A DNA stretch of 64,000 bases from Synechococcus sp. ROS8604 (GTDB taxonomy: Bacteria; Cyanobacteriota; Cyanobacteriia; PCC-6307; Cyanobiaceae), in assembly GCF_014279655.1 (NCBI RefSeq), contig NZ_CP047946.1, forward strand, positions 2,108,001 through 2,172,000. The letters are read 5' to 3'. The number at the start of each line of letters is the position of its first letter. The first letter of the stretch is position 1. Positions 1 to 8,691 of the stretch are shown here, piece after piece. Made by a program: the position numbers and the translations under genes. The notes under the pieces were generated by a model. It ran no database searches. It saw only the letters and a program-made list of their open reading frames with translations, and was not told the origin of the DNA.

Positions 1-773
1 CCATTCTCATCGCCCTCGCAGCAAGGTCCTCAGGACAACAAATCCGCCGCCCTTTGGATTGGGCCTGGGGCGCCACCATCTTGCTCACGTTTGTTTTGGC
101 GGTGGGGTTCTGGAGTTCCTCAATCTGGGTTCCCCTCATCGATGATCCCGAGATGCCCACGCTGCCTGCCGAACTGCTCGCAAGCCGCTTGGTGCTCAGG
201 GCAGCGGTGTGCTTCTCGGTCGCTGTCGTTTTGGGGCTCTGGATGATCAGGCGGAAGGCCTCCGGTCGCCTCCTTGCCGTTCAGGGACCGCTGGTGGTGT
301 TCCAGCTCATTGCCCTCATCCCCATGATTGGCTTAGGCGATCGCGTGCGTCAGCTTCCCGTCCGTCAGGCAGCAGCCACGATGCTGCGCGTCCAGAAACC
401 CTCCGAACCCCTGGCGATGGTGGGAGCCATGAAGCCCTCTCTGCACTTCTACACCCAGCAGGTGGTCGTGTACGAGGGACGCTCAGATTCCGCCCTGGTC
501 AATCTTTCGGATCGATTGAGTCATGAACAGCGCCGTGGCTGGGTGGGACATCCGATCGATGCCAAGGAAGGGTCTCCGACCGTTCTGATCGTGATTGATT
601 CGGGAACCTTGGAACGTCCTTATTGGAAAGGGCTCGATCCCCTAGTGCTTGGCGAATTCGGGATCTACAGAGTCGTGCGCATCGACAGGGCCAAGTTGAA
701 TCGTCGAGCTGACGAGCTTCAAGACGATGGCGTCGAGCTGACCTGGAAGACACCCCGGCCCGAGCGGTATTGA
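1..773 (+). CDS. Membrane glycosyltransferase, C-terminal part (cut by window start)
   Basis: The reading frame is open from base 3 to the stop at 773, so the gene begins upstream of the window and about 256 residues are visible. Two or three hydrophobic segments lie in the first third, including one around FVLAVGFWSSSIWVPLI. A soluble C-terminal part follows, with the phrase AMKPSLHFYTQQVVVYEG. This layout, membrane helices followed by a periplasmic domain that starts with a statement about a body of substrate, resembles the C-termini of the ArnT / PMT-like GT39 family, which transfers sugars from polyprenyl phosphates. The catalytic N-terminus is not visible, so the assignment rests on general resemblance. 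It converges on the DUF721 gene with a 19-base gap. Confidence 0.6.
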   Translation, partial: ILIALAARSSGQQIRRPLDWAWGATILLTFVLAVGFWSSSIWVPLIDDPEMPTLPAELLASRLVLRAAVCFSVAVVLGLWMIRRKASGRLLAVQGPLVVFQLIALIPMIGLGDRVRQLPVRQAAATMLRVQKPSEPLAMVGAMKPSLHFYTQQVVVYEGRSDSALVNLSDRLSHEQRRGWVGHPIDAKEGSPTVLIVIDSGTLERPYWKGLDPLVLGEFGIYRVVRIDRAKLNRRADELQDDGVELTWKTPRPERY

Positions 774-792
774 ACAATTCCTTGGTCTTGAG

Positions 793-1326
793 CTAGGGCG
801 AACTCTGCAGCTCTGACAGCTTCAATCGTCGACAAAACCCGCAGTGACCCCAGAGCGCCATCTCTCCTGCAGGGGCTGGGCTTTGGCAGCAAGGGCATGA
901 ATCCATTCCATGCACATCAATTCGACTTGGATGGCGAGCCCAAACACTCTCCTCGCTCTCTAAATCTGGCGCAGGAGAGGGGTGGTGTTGCTGGATCCTC
1001 AGATCACGCACGGCATGGCCAGCACTGCGCACGGCCGCCAAAAGTTGAGGCTTGCTGTACTGCAAAGCCTGCCGCCATTGCGGGTGGCGAGCCCCCACCG
1101 TGAGAACCCCATGGCTCAAATTCAAAGGCCTGCAGTGATCGGCCAGGGGACGCCCCGCCAATTGGGGCCAGTCCTGCCAAAGCGCAGCTAGCGACCCCTC
1201 CCGTCTCCAGGTGCTGCGTAGGGAGTCGAGGCACTCCACAAGGGGCTGAACCGGCGGCGGTGGCGGCGGCACCAACACCTCTCCCAGACCAAATCGGCGC
1301 CGTTGGGATCGAGGTGCTCGTCCCAT
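793..1326 (-). CDS. DUF721 / DciA-like protein with C-terminal zinc-finger-like tail
   Basis: A 177-residue protein. The N-terminal half has the DUF721 layout (a helix with LRSTWRREGSLAALWQDW, then a short beta region with VGARHPQWRQALQY). DUF721 is the DciA family, which in many bacteria loads the replicative helicase DnaB in place of DnaC. The C-terminal third carries CPCC followed 16 residues later by CGFC, a four-cysteine set that could bind zinc. A proline run (PPPPPP) lies near residue 25. The ATG at 1326 was chosen; a GTG one codon earlier is equally possible. The gene is divergent from the Vipp1 gene across 79 bases. Family assignment is fairly secure, while the helicase-loading role is inferred. 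Confidence 0.8.
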   Translation of the reverse strand: MGRAPRSQRRRFGLGEVLVPPPPPPVQPLVECLDSLRSTWRREGSLAALWQDWPQLAGRPLADHCRPLNLSHGVLTVGARHPQWRQALQYSKPQLLAAVRSAGHAVRDLRIQQHHPSPAPDLESEESVWARHPSRIDVHGMDSCPCCQSPAPAGEMALWGHCGFCRRLKLSELQSSP

Positions 1327-1405
1327 CACGTCATCCCAAGAAATTGGACCTTAGGGGGGGAAGGTGCTCCAGCTCGCTAATCTCTGGCACTGCTCGCACC
1401 GATTC

Positions 1406-2173
1406 ATGGGTTTCTTCGACCGGCTTAGCCGTCTGCTGCGCGCCAACCTCAATGATCTCGTTAGCAAAGCGGAGGATCCCGTCAAGATCCTCGATCAAGC
1501 CGTCTCCGACATGCAAGACGACCTGGTCAAGCTCCGACAGGCTGTTGCCATGGCGATCGCCAGTCAAAAACGGCTCAAGAATCAAGCAGAGCAGGCCGAG
1601 TCTCAAGCCCGTACCTGGTACGAGCGCGCCGAACTTGCCCTCAAGAAAAACGAGGATGACCTGGCACGCGAAGCCCTGACGCGTCGCAAAACCTTCCAAG
1701 AAACGGCCACATCCCTTGGCAGCCAAGTTCAGGCCCAAGGGGCTCAAGTAGAAACCCTCAAAAAAAGCCTGGTCGCTCTAGAGGGAAAGATTGCAGAGGC
1801 TCGAACCAAGAAAGACATGCTCAAAGCCCGGGCTCAAGCCGCCCAGGCCCAACAGCAGCTCCAGAGCGCTGTTGGCAGCATGGGAACGAATTCAGCCATG
1901 GCGGCCTTCGAGCGCATGGAAGACAAGGTTCAATCTCTGGAAGCCAGCAGCCAAGCGGCCGCTGAACTCGCCGGCGCGGACCTTGATAGCCAGTTCGCGG
2001 CGCTGGAAGGTGGCGACGATGTGGACGACGAACTTGCCGCTCTGAGAAAGCAGGTGGAGGGAGGCGCAGAGGCTGCCGCTCTGCCCGCAGCCGATTCCGA
2101 GGTGAAACCCGTCAAGGTGGAAGAGGTGGATGCCGATCTGGAGGAGCTGCGGCGATCTATCGACAAACTGTGA
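1406..2173 (+). CDS. vipp1: PspA/IM30 family protein (Vipp1)
   Basis: A 255-residue, almost entirely helical protein. It begins with the amphipathic MGFFDRLSRLLRANLND helix that binds membranes in PspA and Vipp1. A long coiled coil follows, rich in Gln, Ala, Glu and Lys. The protein ends with a separate helix (DADLEELRRSIDKL) after an acidic/alanine linker. That extra C-terminal helix is the mark of Vipp1/IM30 rather than bacterial PspA. Vipp1 forms ESCRT-III-like rings and supports thylakoid biogenesis and membrane repair. The start is the ATG directly before GFFDR; an in-frame upstream extension does not fit the family. A thioredoxin gene follows after 57 bases on the same strand. Confidence 0.92.
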   Translation: MGFFDRLSRLLRANLNDLVSKAEDPVKILDQAVSDMQDDLVKLRQAVAMAIASQKRLKNQAEQAESQARTWYERAELALKKNEDDLAREALTRRKTFQETATSLGSQVQAQGAQVETLKKSLVALEGKIAEARTKKDMLKARAQAAQAQQQLQSAVGSMGTNSAMAAFERMEDKVQSLEASSQAAAELAGADLDSQFAALEGGDDVDDELAALRKQVEGGAEAAALPAADSEVKPVKVEEVDADLEELRRSIDKL

Positions 2174-2230
2174 TGAATCAACGCCTTCAGCGGCCGAGTC
2201 CATAGGATTCATTCAGTTCCAAAATCGCCC

Positions 2231-2557
2231 GTGTCTTCAGCTGTTTCCGACTTCACAGATGCAGCGTTCGAGCAGGAGGTGTTGGCTGCATCCACGACCG
2301 TTTTGGTTGACTTCTGGGCCCCATGGTGTGGCCCCTGCAGGTTGATGGCACCGTTGATGGACTGGGCTGCTGAGACCTACGCCGAACGCCTTTTGGTTGG
2401 AAAACTAGAAGTGGATGGCAATCCGATCACCCGCGATGGCTTCAAGGTTCAAGGCATTCCAACCCTGATCCTGTTCCGCAACGGCCAGGAAATCGCTCGA
2501 CACGAAGGGGCCATTGCCCGTCCTCAGCTGCAAGCCTTCCTGGATGCTCACCTCTAA
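2231..2557 (+). CDS. Thioredoxin family protein
   Basis: A 108-residue protein with a complete thioredoxin fold. The redox site WCGPC has its cysteines at residues 33 and 36, preceded by VDFWAPW. The cis-proline loop GIPTL is in the second half. The start is GTG (2231). The length matches classical thioredoxin, and both catalytic cysteines and the cis-proline are intact, so it should be a working dithiol oxidoreductase in the cytosol. Its 3' end overlaps the start of the aminotransferase gene by 14 bases, suggesting coupled translation. It is not clear which of the several cyanobacterial thioredoxin types it is. Confidence 0.92.
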   Translation: MSSAVSDFTDAAFEQEVLAASTTVLVDFWAPWCGPCRLMAPLMDWAAETYAERLLVGKLEVDGNPITRDGFKVQGIPTLILFRNGQEIARHEGAIARPQLQAFLDAHL

Positions 2558-3737
2558 GCGTCTGGCCCGGCTCGGCAGCGGCGTGTTTGATCGCAACGAT
2601 CAGCGCAAGCGCTTGTACCAGCTCGGGGACGCCCAACAACAGCAACCGCTGCTCGACCTTTCCCTGGGATGCACCGATCTGCTTCCCCCTCTGGCCGCCG
2701 TCCAGGCCATGGGGGACCTTCTGCAGGAGCCCAGAAGCGCGGCGTACTGTTTGCACGCGGCAACGGCCTCATTTCGAGAGGCCGCCGCGGCCTGGTGTGA
2801 GCAGCGTCTGGGTGTGGCGGTGGATCCTGAGCGAGAGGTTCTTCTCCTGGTTGGATCTCAAGAGGGAACCGCCCATTTACCCCTGACGGTGTTGGATCCA
2901 GGGGATCAAGCCCTGATTCTTGATCCGTCTTACCCCTCCCATCGCGGAGGCCTTGAATTAGCCGATGCCTCGATCCAGACCCTGCCCCTCACGCCGGAGC
3001 GAGCTTGGGCACCGGACTTCAAAGCGATGACAGAGAGTCAGTGGGATCAACTGCGTTTATTGATTCTGGGTTTTCCCCATAACCCCACAGCCTGCGTTGG
3101 CGAACAATCCTGGCTTGATGAAGCGATGCATCAGGGCCAACACCATGATCTGGTCATCGCCCACGACAATCCCTATCTAGACCTAGCGCTTGAGGGAGAA
3201 GCACCGTCCCTTTTGCGTTGTCCCCACTGGCGCGAACGCGGGATCGAATTCTTTTCGCTGTCCAAGGGGTGGTGCTTGGGGGGGTTTCGTCTGGCATTCG
3301 CCATCGGAGCCGAACCCCTGATTACGGCCTTGAGGCAAGCCAAAAGCGTGATCGATTTCAATCAATGTCAGGCGCTGCAGCAGGGAGCTGTTGTGGCCCT
3401 CTCGGAGCACGCTGATTGGCCAGCCAATCTCCTTCCCATCTATCGAGAACGGCGCGATCGCACGCGCGCTGCACTGGCTGCTCTTGGATGGTCGATCCCA
3501 TTGCCAACCATGGCCCTTTATCTCTGGATGCCCCTCCCAGCCTGGGCCCGCTCAAAAGGATGGGGAGACGAGCAGATGGCCACTCAACTTCTGGAACATT
3601 GCGGGGTTGTGGTCACACCTGGCTCCGGGTTTGGAGAAGCAGGGCGTGATTGGCTACGCCTTGCCTTGGTCCGTCCAGCTGACGAACTTGAAGCGGCCGT
3701 TGCACGACTCGCTCCTTGGTGGCAGCAGCAGTGCTGA
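2544..3737 (+). CDS. Class I/II aminotransferase (PLP-dependent)
   Basis: A 397-residue fold-type I aminotransferase. The N-terminal part has LSLGCTDLLPP, the substrate-side loop. GSQEGTAHLPL starts the large domain, and FPHNPTACVG is the NPT/NPTG cofactor loop. AHDNPYLDLAL carries the Asp that pairs with the pyridine nitrogen. FFSLSKGWCLGGFRLAFAIG contains the Schiff-base lysine. The overall pattern resembles LL-diaminopimelate / aspartate-type aminotransferases, but the substrate cannot be fixed from motifs. The chosen ATG lies inside the end of the thioredoxin gene. The downstream birA frame overlaps by 7 bases (GTGCTGA), so the three genes form a tight chain. Confidence 0.88.
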   Translation: MLTSKRLARLGSGVFDRNDQRKRLYQLGDAQQQQPLLDLSLGCTDLLPPLAAVQAMGDLLQEPRSAAYCLHAATASFREAAAAWCEQRLGVAVDPEREVLLLVGSQEGTAHLPLTVLDPGDQALILDPSYPSHRGGLELADASIQTLPLTPERAWAPDFKAMTESQWDQLRLLILGFPHNPTACVGEQSWLDEAMHQGQHHDLVIAHDNPYLDLALEGEAPSLLRCPHWRERGIEFFSLSKGWCLGGFRLAFAIGAEPLITALRQAKSVIDFNQCQALQQGAVVALSEHADWPANLLPIYRERRDRTRAALAALGWSIPLPTMALYLWMPLPAWARSKGWGDEQMATQLLEHCGVVVTPGSGFGEAGRDWLRLALVRPADELEAAVARLAPWWQQQC

Positions 3738-4519
3738 ACCATCAGCTGCGTGCCGGAGGAGGGTTACTCCATCGCCTTCGCAGACATCAAGCTGAGGCTT
3801 GGAGGCTCCAATGCAAACCAGTTTGTGCCAGCACCGAACTGGAGTTGAACCACTGGCTTCAAGCGGTGCCCTGGCGCGGAGAATGGCCTCGAGCTGTTCT
3901 GGCCGATCATCAAACCAGAGGGCAGGGGCAGCGCGGCCGGCGCTGGGAGGCAGCCCGTGGAGGGGTCTGGATCAGTGCCGCCCTTCCCTGGGATGCAAGC
4001 GGCGGCCATGCCGACATGCTCGGGCTGATCGTGGCACTGGCCTTGGCTGAACGCCTGGAGCAAGAGGGTCTCCCCGTGCGAATCAAGTGGCCAAACGATC
4101 TCCTCATCGATTCGCGCAAACTGGCTGGAATGCTTCCTCGACTGGTGTTTCGTGGAGGCCGCTTGCGCATGGTGCGCATCGGCATCGGCTTGAATGTGGC
4201 CAATCCCAGTCCCATGGGGGCGGTTGCCCTGCGCGAGCTCCTGCCGCCTGGTCGTGCACGACGCGATTTTTGGGCGGTGGAGGTGTTAAGAGCCTTGGGT
4301 CGCGTCCAGACCCTGGCAAACCGTCCAGAGGTTGTGCGCCGTGGCATCGAAAACCGCCTTTGGACCCATCAGGTTCAGGATCCTCAGAGCGGGGAGACCT
4401 GGGACATTCAAGGATTGGCCTCGAATGGAGCACTGCAACTTTGCCAAGGAACCCGGACCGCCAGCTGGACCCGCTGGCCTGATGGCACCCTTGACAATCT
4501 CTACAATCTCGTCCAATAA
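3731..4519 (+). CDS. birA: Biotin--[acetyl-CoA-carboxylase] ligase
   Basis: About 262 residues. The protein has the biotin protein ligase catalytic core: a GQGQRGRRW motif (the adenylate-binding GRGRRG loop, with Gln in place of one Arg), KWPNDL with the catalytic lysine region, and IGIGLNVANP. It lacks an N-terminal winged helix, so it is the short ligase-only form and not a repressor. It would activate biotin with ATP and attach it to the BCCP subunit of acetyl-CoA carboxylase. The start is uncertain: GTG at 3731 overlaps the upstream stop by 7 bases, and TTG 3716 or GTG 3719 are alternatives. Confidence 0.88.
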   Translation: MLNHQLRAGGGLLHRLRRHQAEAWRLQCKPVCASTELELNHWLQAVPWRGEWPRAVLADHQTRGQGQRGRRWEAARGGVWISAALPWDASGGHADMLGLIVALALAERLEQEGLPVRIKWPNDLLIDSRKLAGMLPRLVFRGGRLRMVRIGIGLNVANPSPMGAVALRELLPPGRARRDFWAVEVLRALGRVQTLANRPEVVRRGIENRLWTHQVQDPQSGETWDIQGLASNGALQLCQGTRTASWTRWPDGTLDNLYNLVQ

Positions 4520-4534
4520 GACGTTTGAAACGAA

Positions 4535-5482
4535 GTGGTTCTGCGCTGGCTTACTGCTCCCTTGCTGCTGACCCTGCCCTCTGCTCCTCAGACCCCTCAA
4601 GTCCTTCCCGGACCACAAGCCCCCCTCCTTCCTCCCGCTGAGCTTCGCGTCAAGCCACCCCAACGCTTTGATCGATCGCTGGAGTCCCTCGAACGCAACC
4701 AAATCATTACGCCCCAGGAGCGGCGAACGCTGGAGAGAGGAGCCGTCGCCAAGCCCATCGATGTGCCGCGCTTTCAGCAAGCCTGTCGTAGTGGCGCTCT
4801 GTCCAAGCGTGAATGTGCCACTGGCGTCGCCTTTCGCGGGCGTTCCAATCGCGCAACCTTCAGGCAAACGAATCGGCGCCTCGCGCCCATCGCCGTGCCG
4901 GTTTCTGCGCTTCTTGCAGGAGCCGGACATGGCTTTCGCTTGGAATCCGTCTTCTCCGTTTCGCCCAGACCTCTTGCGATCGCTGGCAATGGTGATCAGC
5001 GCCTGCTCTTTCCCATCATCGGCTCTGCCATCACCACAAGTGAATTCGGAATGCGCCAGCATCCCGTGATCGGCCAATGGTTGATGCATGCAGGAAAAGA
5101 CCTGGCCGCCCCAGAAGGCACTCCTGTGATTGCGGCCCTCTCAGGCACGGTGATGAGTAGCGGACTCGCCGGGGGGTACGGCATTGCTGTGGAACTGGAG
5201 CACACGTCCCCCACACGGCGCACGCTCTACGGGCACCTTTCAGAGATCTACGTGAAATCTGGGCAAAAGGTCCAACAAGGTGAGGTGATTGGAAGGGTGG
5301 GAAGCACCGGCCTCAGCACAGGACCTCATCTTCATTTCGAACTGAGAGTGAAACAAGGGAATGGCTGGGTAGCCAAAGATCCCGGCGAACTCGATCTCAA
5401 CCCAATCGCAGCGTCTGGCACTGATGCTGTTTCCTTGCTCGTGGGGCAACTTATGAACAGTCTCGAAAGGAATAAAGCCTGA
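4535..5482 (+). CDS. M23 family metallopeptidase (LytM domain)
   Basis: 315 residues starting with GTG and a short hydrophobic leader (VLRWLTAPLLLTLPSA), so the protein is probably exported. The middle contains a basic/proline-rich linker with a repeated pattern of LERN / LERG. The C-terminal half is a LytM/M23 domain: TTSEFGMRQHP, then HAGKDLAAPEGTPV with zinc ligands His and Asp, and GPHLHFELR with the HxH ligand and catalytic histidine. All metal ligands are present, so it should cut peptidoglycan cross-links or glycyl bonds; a role in cell division or pattern control is only possible. It converges with the response regulator gene, 5 bases apart. Confidence 0.87.
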   Translation: MVLRWLTAPLLLTLPSAPQTPQVLPGPQAPLLPPAELRVKPPQRFDRSLESLERNQIITPQERRTLERGAVAKPIDVPRFQQACRSGALSKRECATGVAFRGRSNRATFRQTNRRLAPIAVPVSALLAGAGHGFRLESVFSVSPRPLAIAGNGDQRLLFPIIGSAITTSEFGMRQHPVIGQWLMHAGKDLAAPEGTPVIAALSGTVMSSGLAGGYGIAVELEHTSPTRRTLYGHLSEIYVKSGQKVQQGEVIGRVGSTGLSTGPHLHFELRVKQGNGWVAKDPGELDLNPIAASGTDAVSLLVGQLMNSLERNKA

Positions 5483-5487
5483 GGTTA

Positions 5488-6240
5488 TCAAGAGTCTGAG
5501 GAATGACTTTCGTCTCTTAAAATGAATCCAACACCTCGGACCGTGTGGATCAAATCCGGAAGATCTTTGCTTTCTACTTTTTGCCTTAAGTAACGTATAT
5601 AAACGTCGAGCAAATTGTCATCTCCATAAAAATCATCTCCCCAAACACCCCTCATAATTTCAGATCTTTCCAACACCTTTCCACTGCCACGCATCAAAAA
5701 ACAAAGCAGCTCATACTCCTTCACCGAAAGCTGAATCCTTTGCCCAGAACGATGCACATCCCTTGTCTGGGTGTTCAGCGTCAAACCTCCAACAGACAAG
5801 AATGTGGACTCGGCATCTCTGCCTTGTCCGGATCCTAAAAAGCCTTGCGCTCTGCGCTGCATCGCTCTCAAGCGAGCCATCAATTCTTCTATTGAAAAAG
5901 GTTTTACCAAATAGTCATCAACGCCAGCATCCAGAGCTTTAACGCGATCAGAAACATCATCGTGCCCCGTCAACATCAAGATCGGAGTCATTACTCCACT
6001 GCTGCGAATTCGCTGGCAAATATCTACGCCTGAAAAATCTGGAAGATTCCAATCCAGAATAATGAGATCAGGCTCGGGTTGACTTCTAGCTCTGATCAAT
6101 CCGGTCGCGCCATCAGCTGCGACCTCAACCTCATAACCTTCAACGTCCAACTCCAATCGCAACAACTCCGTCAAACGGACTTCGTCATCCACAAGCAGAA
6201 TTCGAATCGTTTGATCAGAGGGTTCTGACAACTGGGCCAT
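5488..6240 (-). CDS. OmpR/PhoB-family response regulator (orphan)
   Basis: 250 residues. The receiver domain has the acidic pair D18-D19, the phosphoacceptor D63 in ILDWNLP, T91 and K113 (LVKPFS). The C-terminal winged helix has the OmpR-type stretch LSVKEYELLCFLMRGSG and DVYIRYLRQKVE with the conserved TVRGVGFIL end. The LDWNLP variant is shared with a group of cyanobacterial regulators such as the NblR/RppA/ManR relatives, but the exact orthologue cannot be named. No histidine kinase gene is nearby. The ATG at 6240 is preferred over a TTG two codons upstream. The region just before the gene (6241-6257) separates it by 17 bases from the ABC ATPase on the same strand. Confidence 0.9.
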   Translation of the reverse strand: MAQLSEPSDQTIRILLVDDEVRLTELLRLELDVEGYEVEVAADGATGLIRARSQPEPDLIILDWNLPDFSGVDICQRIRSSGVMTPILMLTGHDDVSDRVKALDAGVDDYLVKPFSIEELMARLRAMQRRAQGFLGSGQGRDAESTFLSVGGLTLNTQTRDVHRSGQRIQLSVKEYELLCFLMRGSGKVLERSEIMRGVWGDDFYGDDNLLDVYIRYLRQKVESKDLPDLIHTVRGVGFILRDESHSSDS

Positions 6241-6257
6241 TATCAAGCTTTATCAAT

Positions 6258-7001
6258 TTACTGAGGGGAAGGCGTTTTAAGGCCTGGGTTAACGCGGTTT
6301 TCTGCCACGCGCTCGACTTTACCGTCGCGAAAGTGAATCACAGTCTGAGCACGCGCTGCCACATCGTCTTCATGGGTGACGAGAACGATCGTGATGCCTT
6401 GAGCGTGCAACTCATCAAACAAGTTCAAAACGTCGTTCGTCGTGCGTGAATCCAAGGCCCCGGTGGGTTCATCAGCGAGGAGGAGCGCTGGCTTGTTGAT
6501 GATTGCTCTGGCGATAGCCACCCGCTGCTGCTGACCACCCGACAGTTGGTTGGGGCGATTCTGCATCCTTTGCCCAAGGCCAACCTGTTGCAGGGCTGCC
6601 CTAGCCCTTTTCTCCCGCTCCGATGGAGGGAGGCCGGCATAGATCATTGGCAGCATCACATTCTCCAGTGCTGTCGCATGGGGGAGGAGATGGAACTGCT
6701 GAAAGACAAAACCCAGTTCCTTATTGCGCAGATCGGCCAACGCATCGTCATCAAGCCGCTCCACAGCACTCCCATTGAGGCAGTAGGAGCCACTGGTGGG
6801 TCGGTCAAGACAGCCCAGAACATTCATCGCCGTGCTCTTGCCCGATCCACTCGCACCCATCACTGCCAAGTAATCACCACGCAGCACATCCAGATCAAGC
6901 CCATTGAGGGCTTTGACCTCCGTTTCTCCAGATCCATAGACCTTGCTGACATCTCGAAGCTGAGCCACCGATGGACGGGCTTCATCCAAGAGATCAGCCA
7001 A
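6258..7001 (-). CDS. ABC transporter ATP-binding protein, MacB/LolD type
   Basis: About 247 residues. The protein has Walker [10 protein letters not shown], a Q-loop in VFQQFHLLP, the signature LSGGQQQR, and Walker [13 protein letters not shown] with the H-loop VTHED. This is the pattern of MacB / LolD / FtsE type ATPases, which drive mechanotransmission exporters rather than channels. No permease gene is adjacent, so the partner must be elsewhere. There is no ATG near the start. The TTG at 7001 is preceded by GGGAG with a 6-base spacing, which makes it the best start and gives an 8-base overlap with the ndhB stop; a longer TTG start at 7025 is possible. Confidence 0.88.
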   Translation of the reverse strand: MADLLDEARPSVAQLRDVSKVYGSGETEVKALNGLDLDVLRGDYLAVMGASGSGKSTAMNVLGCLDRPTSGSYCLNGSAVERLDDDALADLRNKELGFVFQQFHLLPHATALENVMLPMIYAGLPPSEREKRARAALQQVGLGQRMQNRPNQLSGGQQQRVAIARAIINKPALLLADEPTGALDSRTTNDVLNLFDELHAQGITIVLVTHEDDVAARAQTVIHFRDGKVERVAENRVNPGLKTPSPQ

Positions 7002-8565
7002 GGGACGCTCCCGAGGAGTTAGCAATCGCCTGCTGCAACAAAGGGGTGCCAGCCACCGTGCTGCTAGCCCATTCGAACAGAGGATTGGACAAGATTCCGC
7101 CCACTGCTGTCACCACGACACAGAGCACGAGCGCCACCCTCAACGGTGGAAGTCCGATCGTGCTCCAGTTAATCGGTGGATAGGCCTTCACAACGTCTGA
7201 AGCCTCTTGAGGCTCCTTCACCACCATCATCTTGATGACGCCGATGTAGTAATAAATCGAAATCACCGAAGTCACGAGGCCAACCACAACCAAGACGTAC
7301 TGGTGGTCCGCCCAGCCCGCAAAAAACAAATAAATCTTCCCGAAAAAACCAAGCATTGGTGGAATGCCACCAAGGGAAAGGAGGCAGAGACTCAGGCCAA
7401 GGGTGATTAAGGGATCTTTCTGATACAGACCGGCATAGTCAGAAATTCTGTCGCTTCCCGTTCTGATCGAGAACAGGATGATGCAAGCGAATGCACCAAG
7501 GTTCATAAACAGATAGGTGGCCATGTAAAGCACCATGGCGGCGAAGCCGTCTTCCGTGCCGCACACCAGACCGATCATCACGAATCCGGCCTGCCCAATC
7601 GAGCTGTACGCCAGCATCCTCTTCATGGAGGTCTGGGCTAGGGCCACCACGTTGCCCAGCGTCATGCTGAGGATCGCCAAAACGGTGAAGAGGAGTTTCC
7701 ATTGCGTGTCAAAACTTCCAAAACAGCCAACGAGAAGTCGCAGGGCTAGGGCAAAACCTGCAGCCTTCGAGCCCACGGACAAGAAGGCCACAACCGGGGT
7801 GGGTGATCCCTCGTAAACATCAGGCGTCCACTGGTGGAAAGGAACAGCTGCAATCTTGAAAGCCACCGTGGCGAGAACAAACACCAGCGCAAGAGCGGCC
7901 AATGGGGTGGGGCTGGTCACCAGAGCCGTACCGATCACTTCCAAGCTGGTTGAGCCACTCAGGCCGTACAGCAGCGACGCTCCGTAAAGGAACACAGCCG
8001 CCGCCGCTGAACCCACCAGGAGATATTTGAGCGCCGCTTCGGAACTTCGCGCATCACGCTTCATGTACCCGGATAACAGGTAACTGGCCACGGACAGCGT
8101 CTCGAGAGACACGAAAACGCTTACCAGATCTGTGGCACCGCAAAGGAACATTCCGCCCAAGGTGGCGGCCAGCAGGATGGCGGCATATTCCCCAACGGGC
8201 GTGCCACTTTGCTCGGCGTATCGCCAGCTGATCAGAAGCGACAGCAGGGTGGAGAGGGCAACAACAGCCCGGAACGCAATCGCGAGGTGGTCGGAAAGGA
8301 ACGCCCCTAAGAACGAAGGTTCAAGGGGTTGATTCCACTGCAGAGCCAGCAGAACCAAAGCCGTCCCCAACCCCGCGTAGCAAATGGGTGGAACCCAGCG
8401 AACTGAAACTTTTTCCCCCGCTAGATCCACCAGCAACGTGGCAATCATGGCCACCAAAACAGCAGCCTCAGGCCCCACCGTGCCGGCATGCAAAGCGAGA
8501 TTGAGCAGCTCTCCAGGAGCTGCCACGGCCTGGGTGGAGAGAAGCAGAGCACCCAACTCGGGCAT
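6994..8565 (-). CDS. ndhB: NAD(P)H-quinone oxidoreductase subunit 2
   Basis: 523 residues with about 14 predicted membrane helices, typical of NdhB (the NuoN homologue) of the cyanobacterial NDH-1 complex. Recognisable segments include [17 protein letters not shown], the proton-channel region [22 protein letters not shown], and [15 protein letters not shown]-1 carries out respiratory and cyclic photosystem I electron flow in thylakoids, and NdhB is a common proton-pumping subunit of all NDH-1 forms. The ATG at 8565 was chosen; the open frame extends upstream across the divergent topA start and is not credible. The gene shares its 3' end with the ABC ATPase start. Confidence 0.96.
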   Translation of the reverse strand: MPELGALLLSTQAVAAPGELLNLALHAGTVGPEAAVLVAMIATLLVDLAGEKVSVRWVPPICYAGLGTALVLLALQWNQPLEPSFLGAFLSDHLAIAFRAVVALSTLLSLLISWRYAEQSGTPVGEYAAILLAATLGGMFLCGATDLVSVFVSLETLSVASYLLSGYMKRDARSSEAALKYLLVGSAAAAVFLYGASLLYGLSGSTSLEVIGTALVTSPTPLAALALVFVLATVAFKIAAVPFHQWTPDVYEGSPTPVVAFLSVGSKAAGFALALRLLVGCFGSFDTQWKLLFTVLAILSMTLGNVVALAQTSMKRMLAYSSIGQAGFVMIGLVCGTEDGFAAMVLYMATYLFMNLGAFACIILFSIRTGSDRISDYAGLYQKDPLITLGLSLCLLSLGGIPPMLGFFGKIYLFFAGWADHQYVLVVVGLVTSVISIYYYIGVIKMMVVKEPQEASDVVKAYPPINWSTIGLPPLRVALVLCVVVTAVGGILSNPLFEWASSTVAGTPLLQQAIANSSGASLG

Positions 8566-8691
8566 GGCGAGTCTGGTAAAACCAATTGGAGGGACTGTAG
8601 CTGCGCTCCTGCTCTTCCCTGAGTGAATTCGCTGATTTCGCTGCAGAAAGCTCGGCGGTGCGATAAAGAAGGGGACGGTTACCGACCCCCC

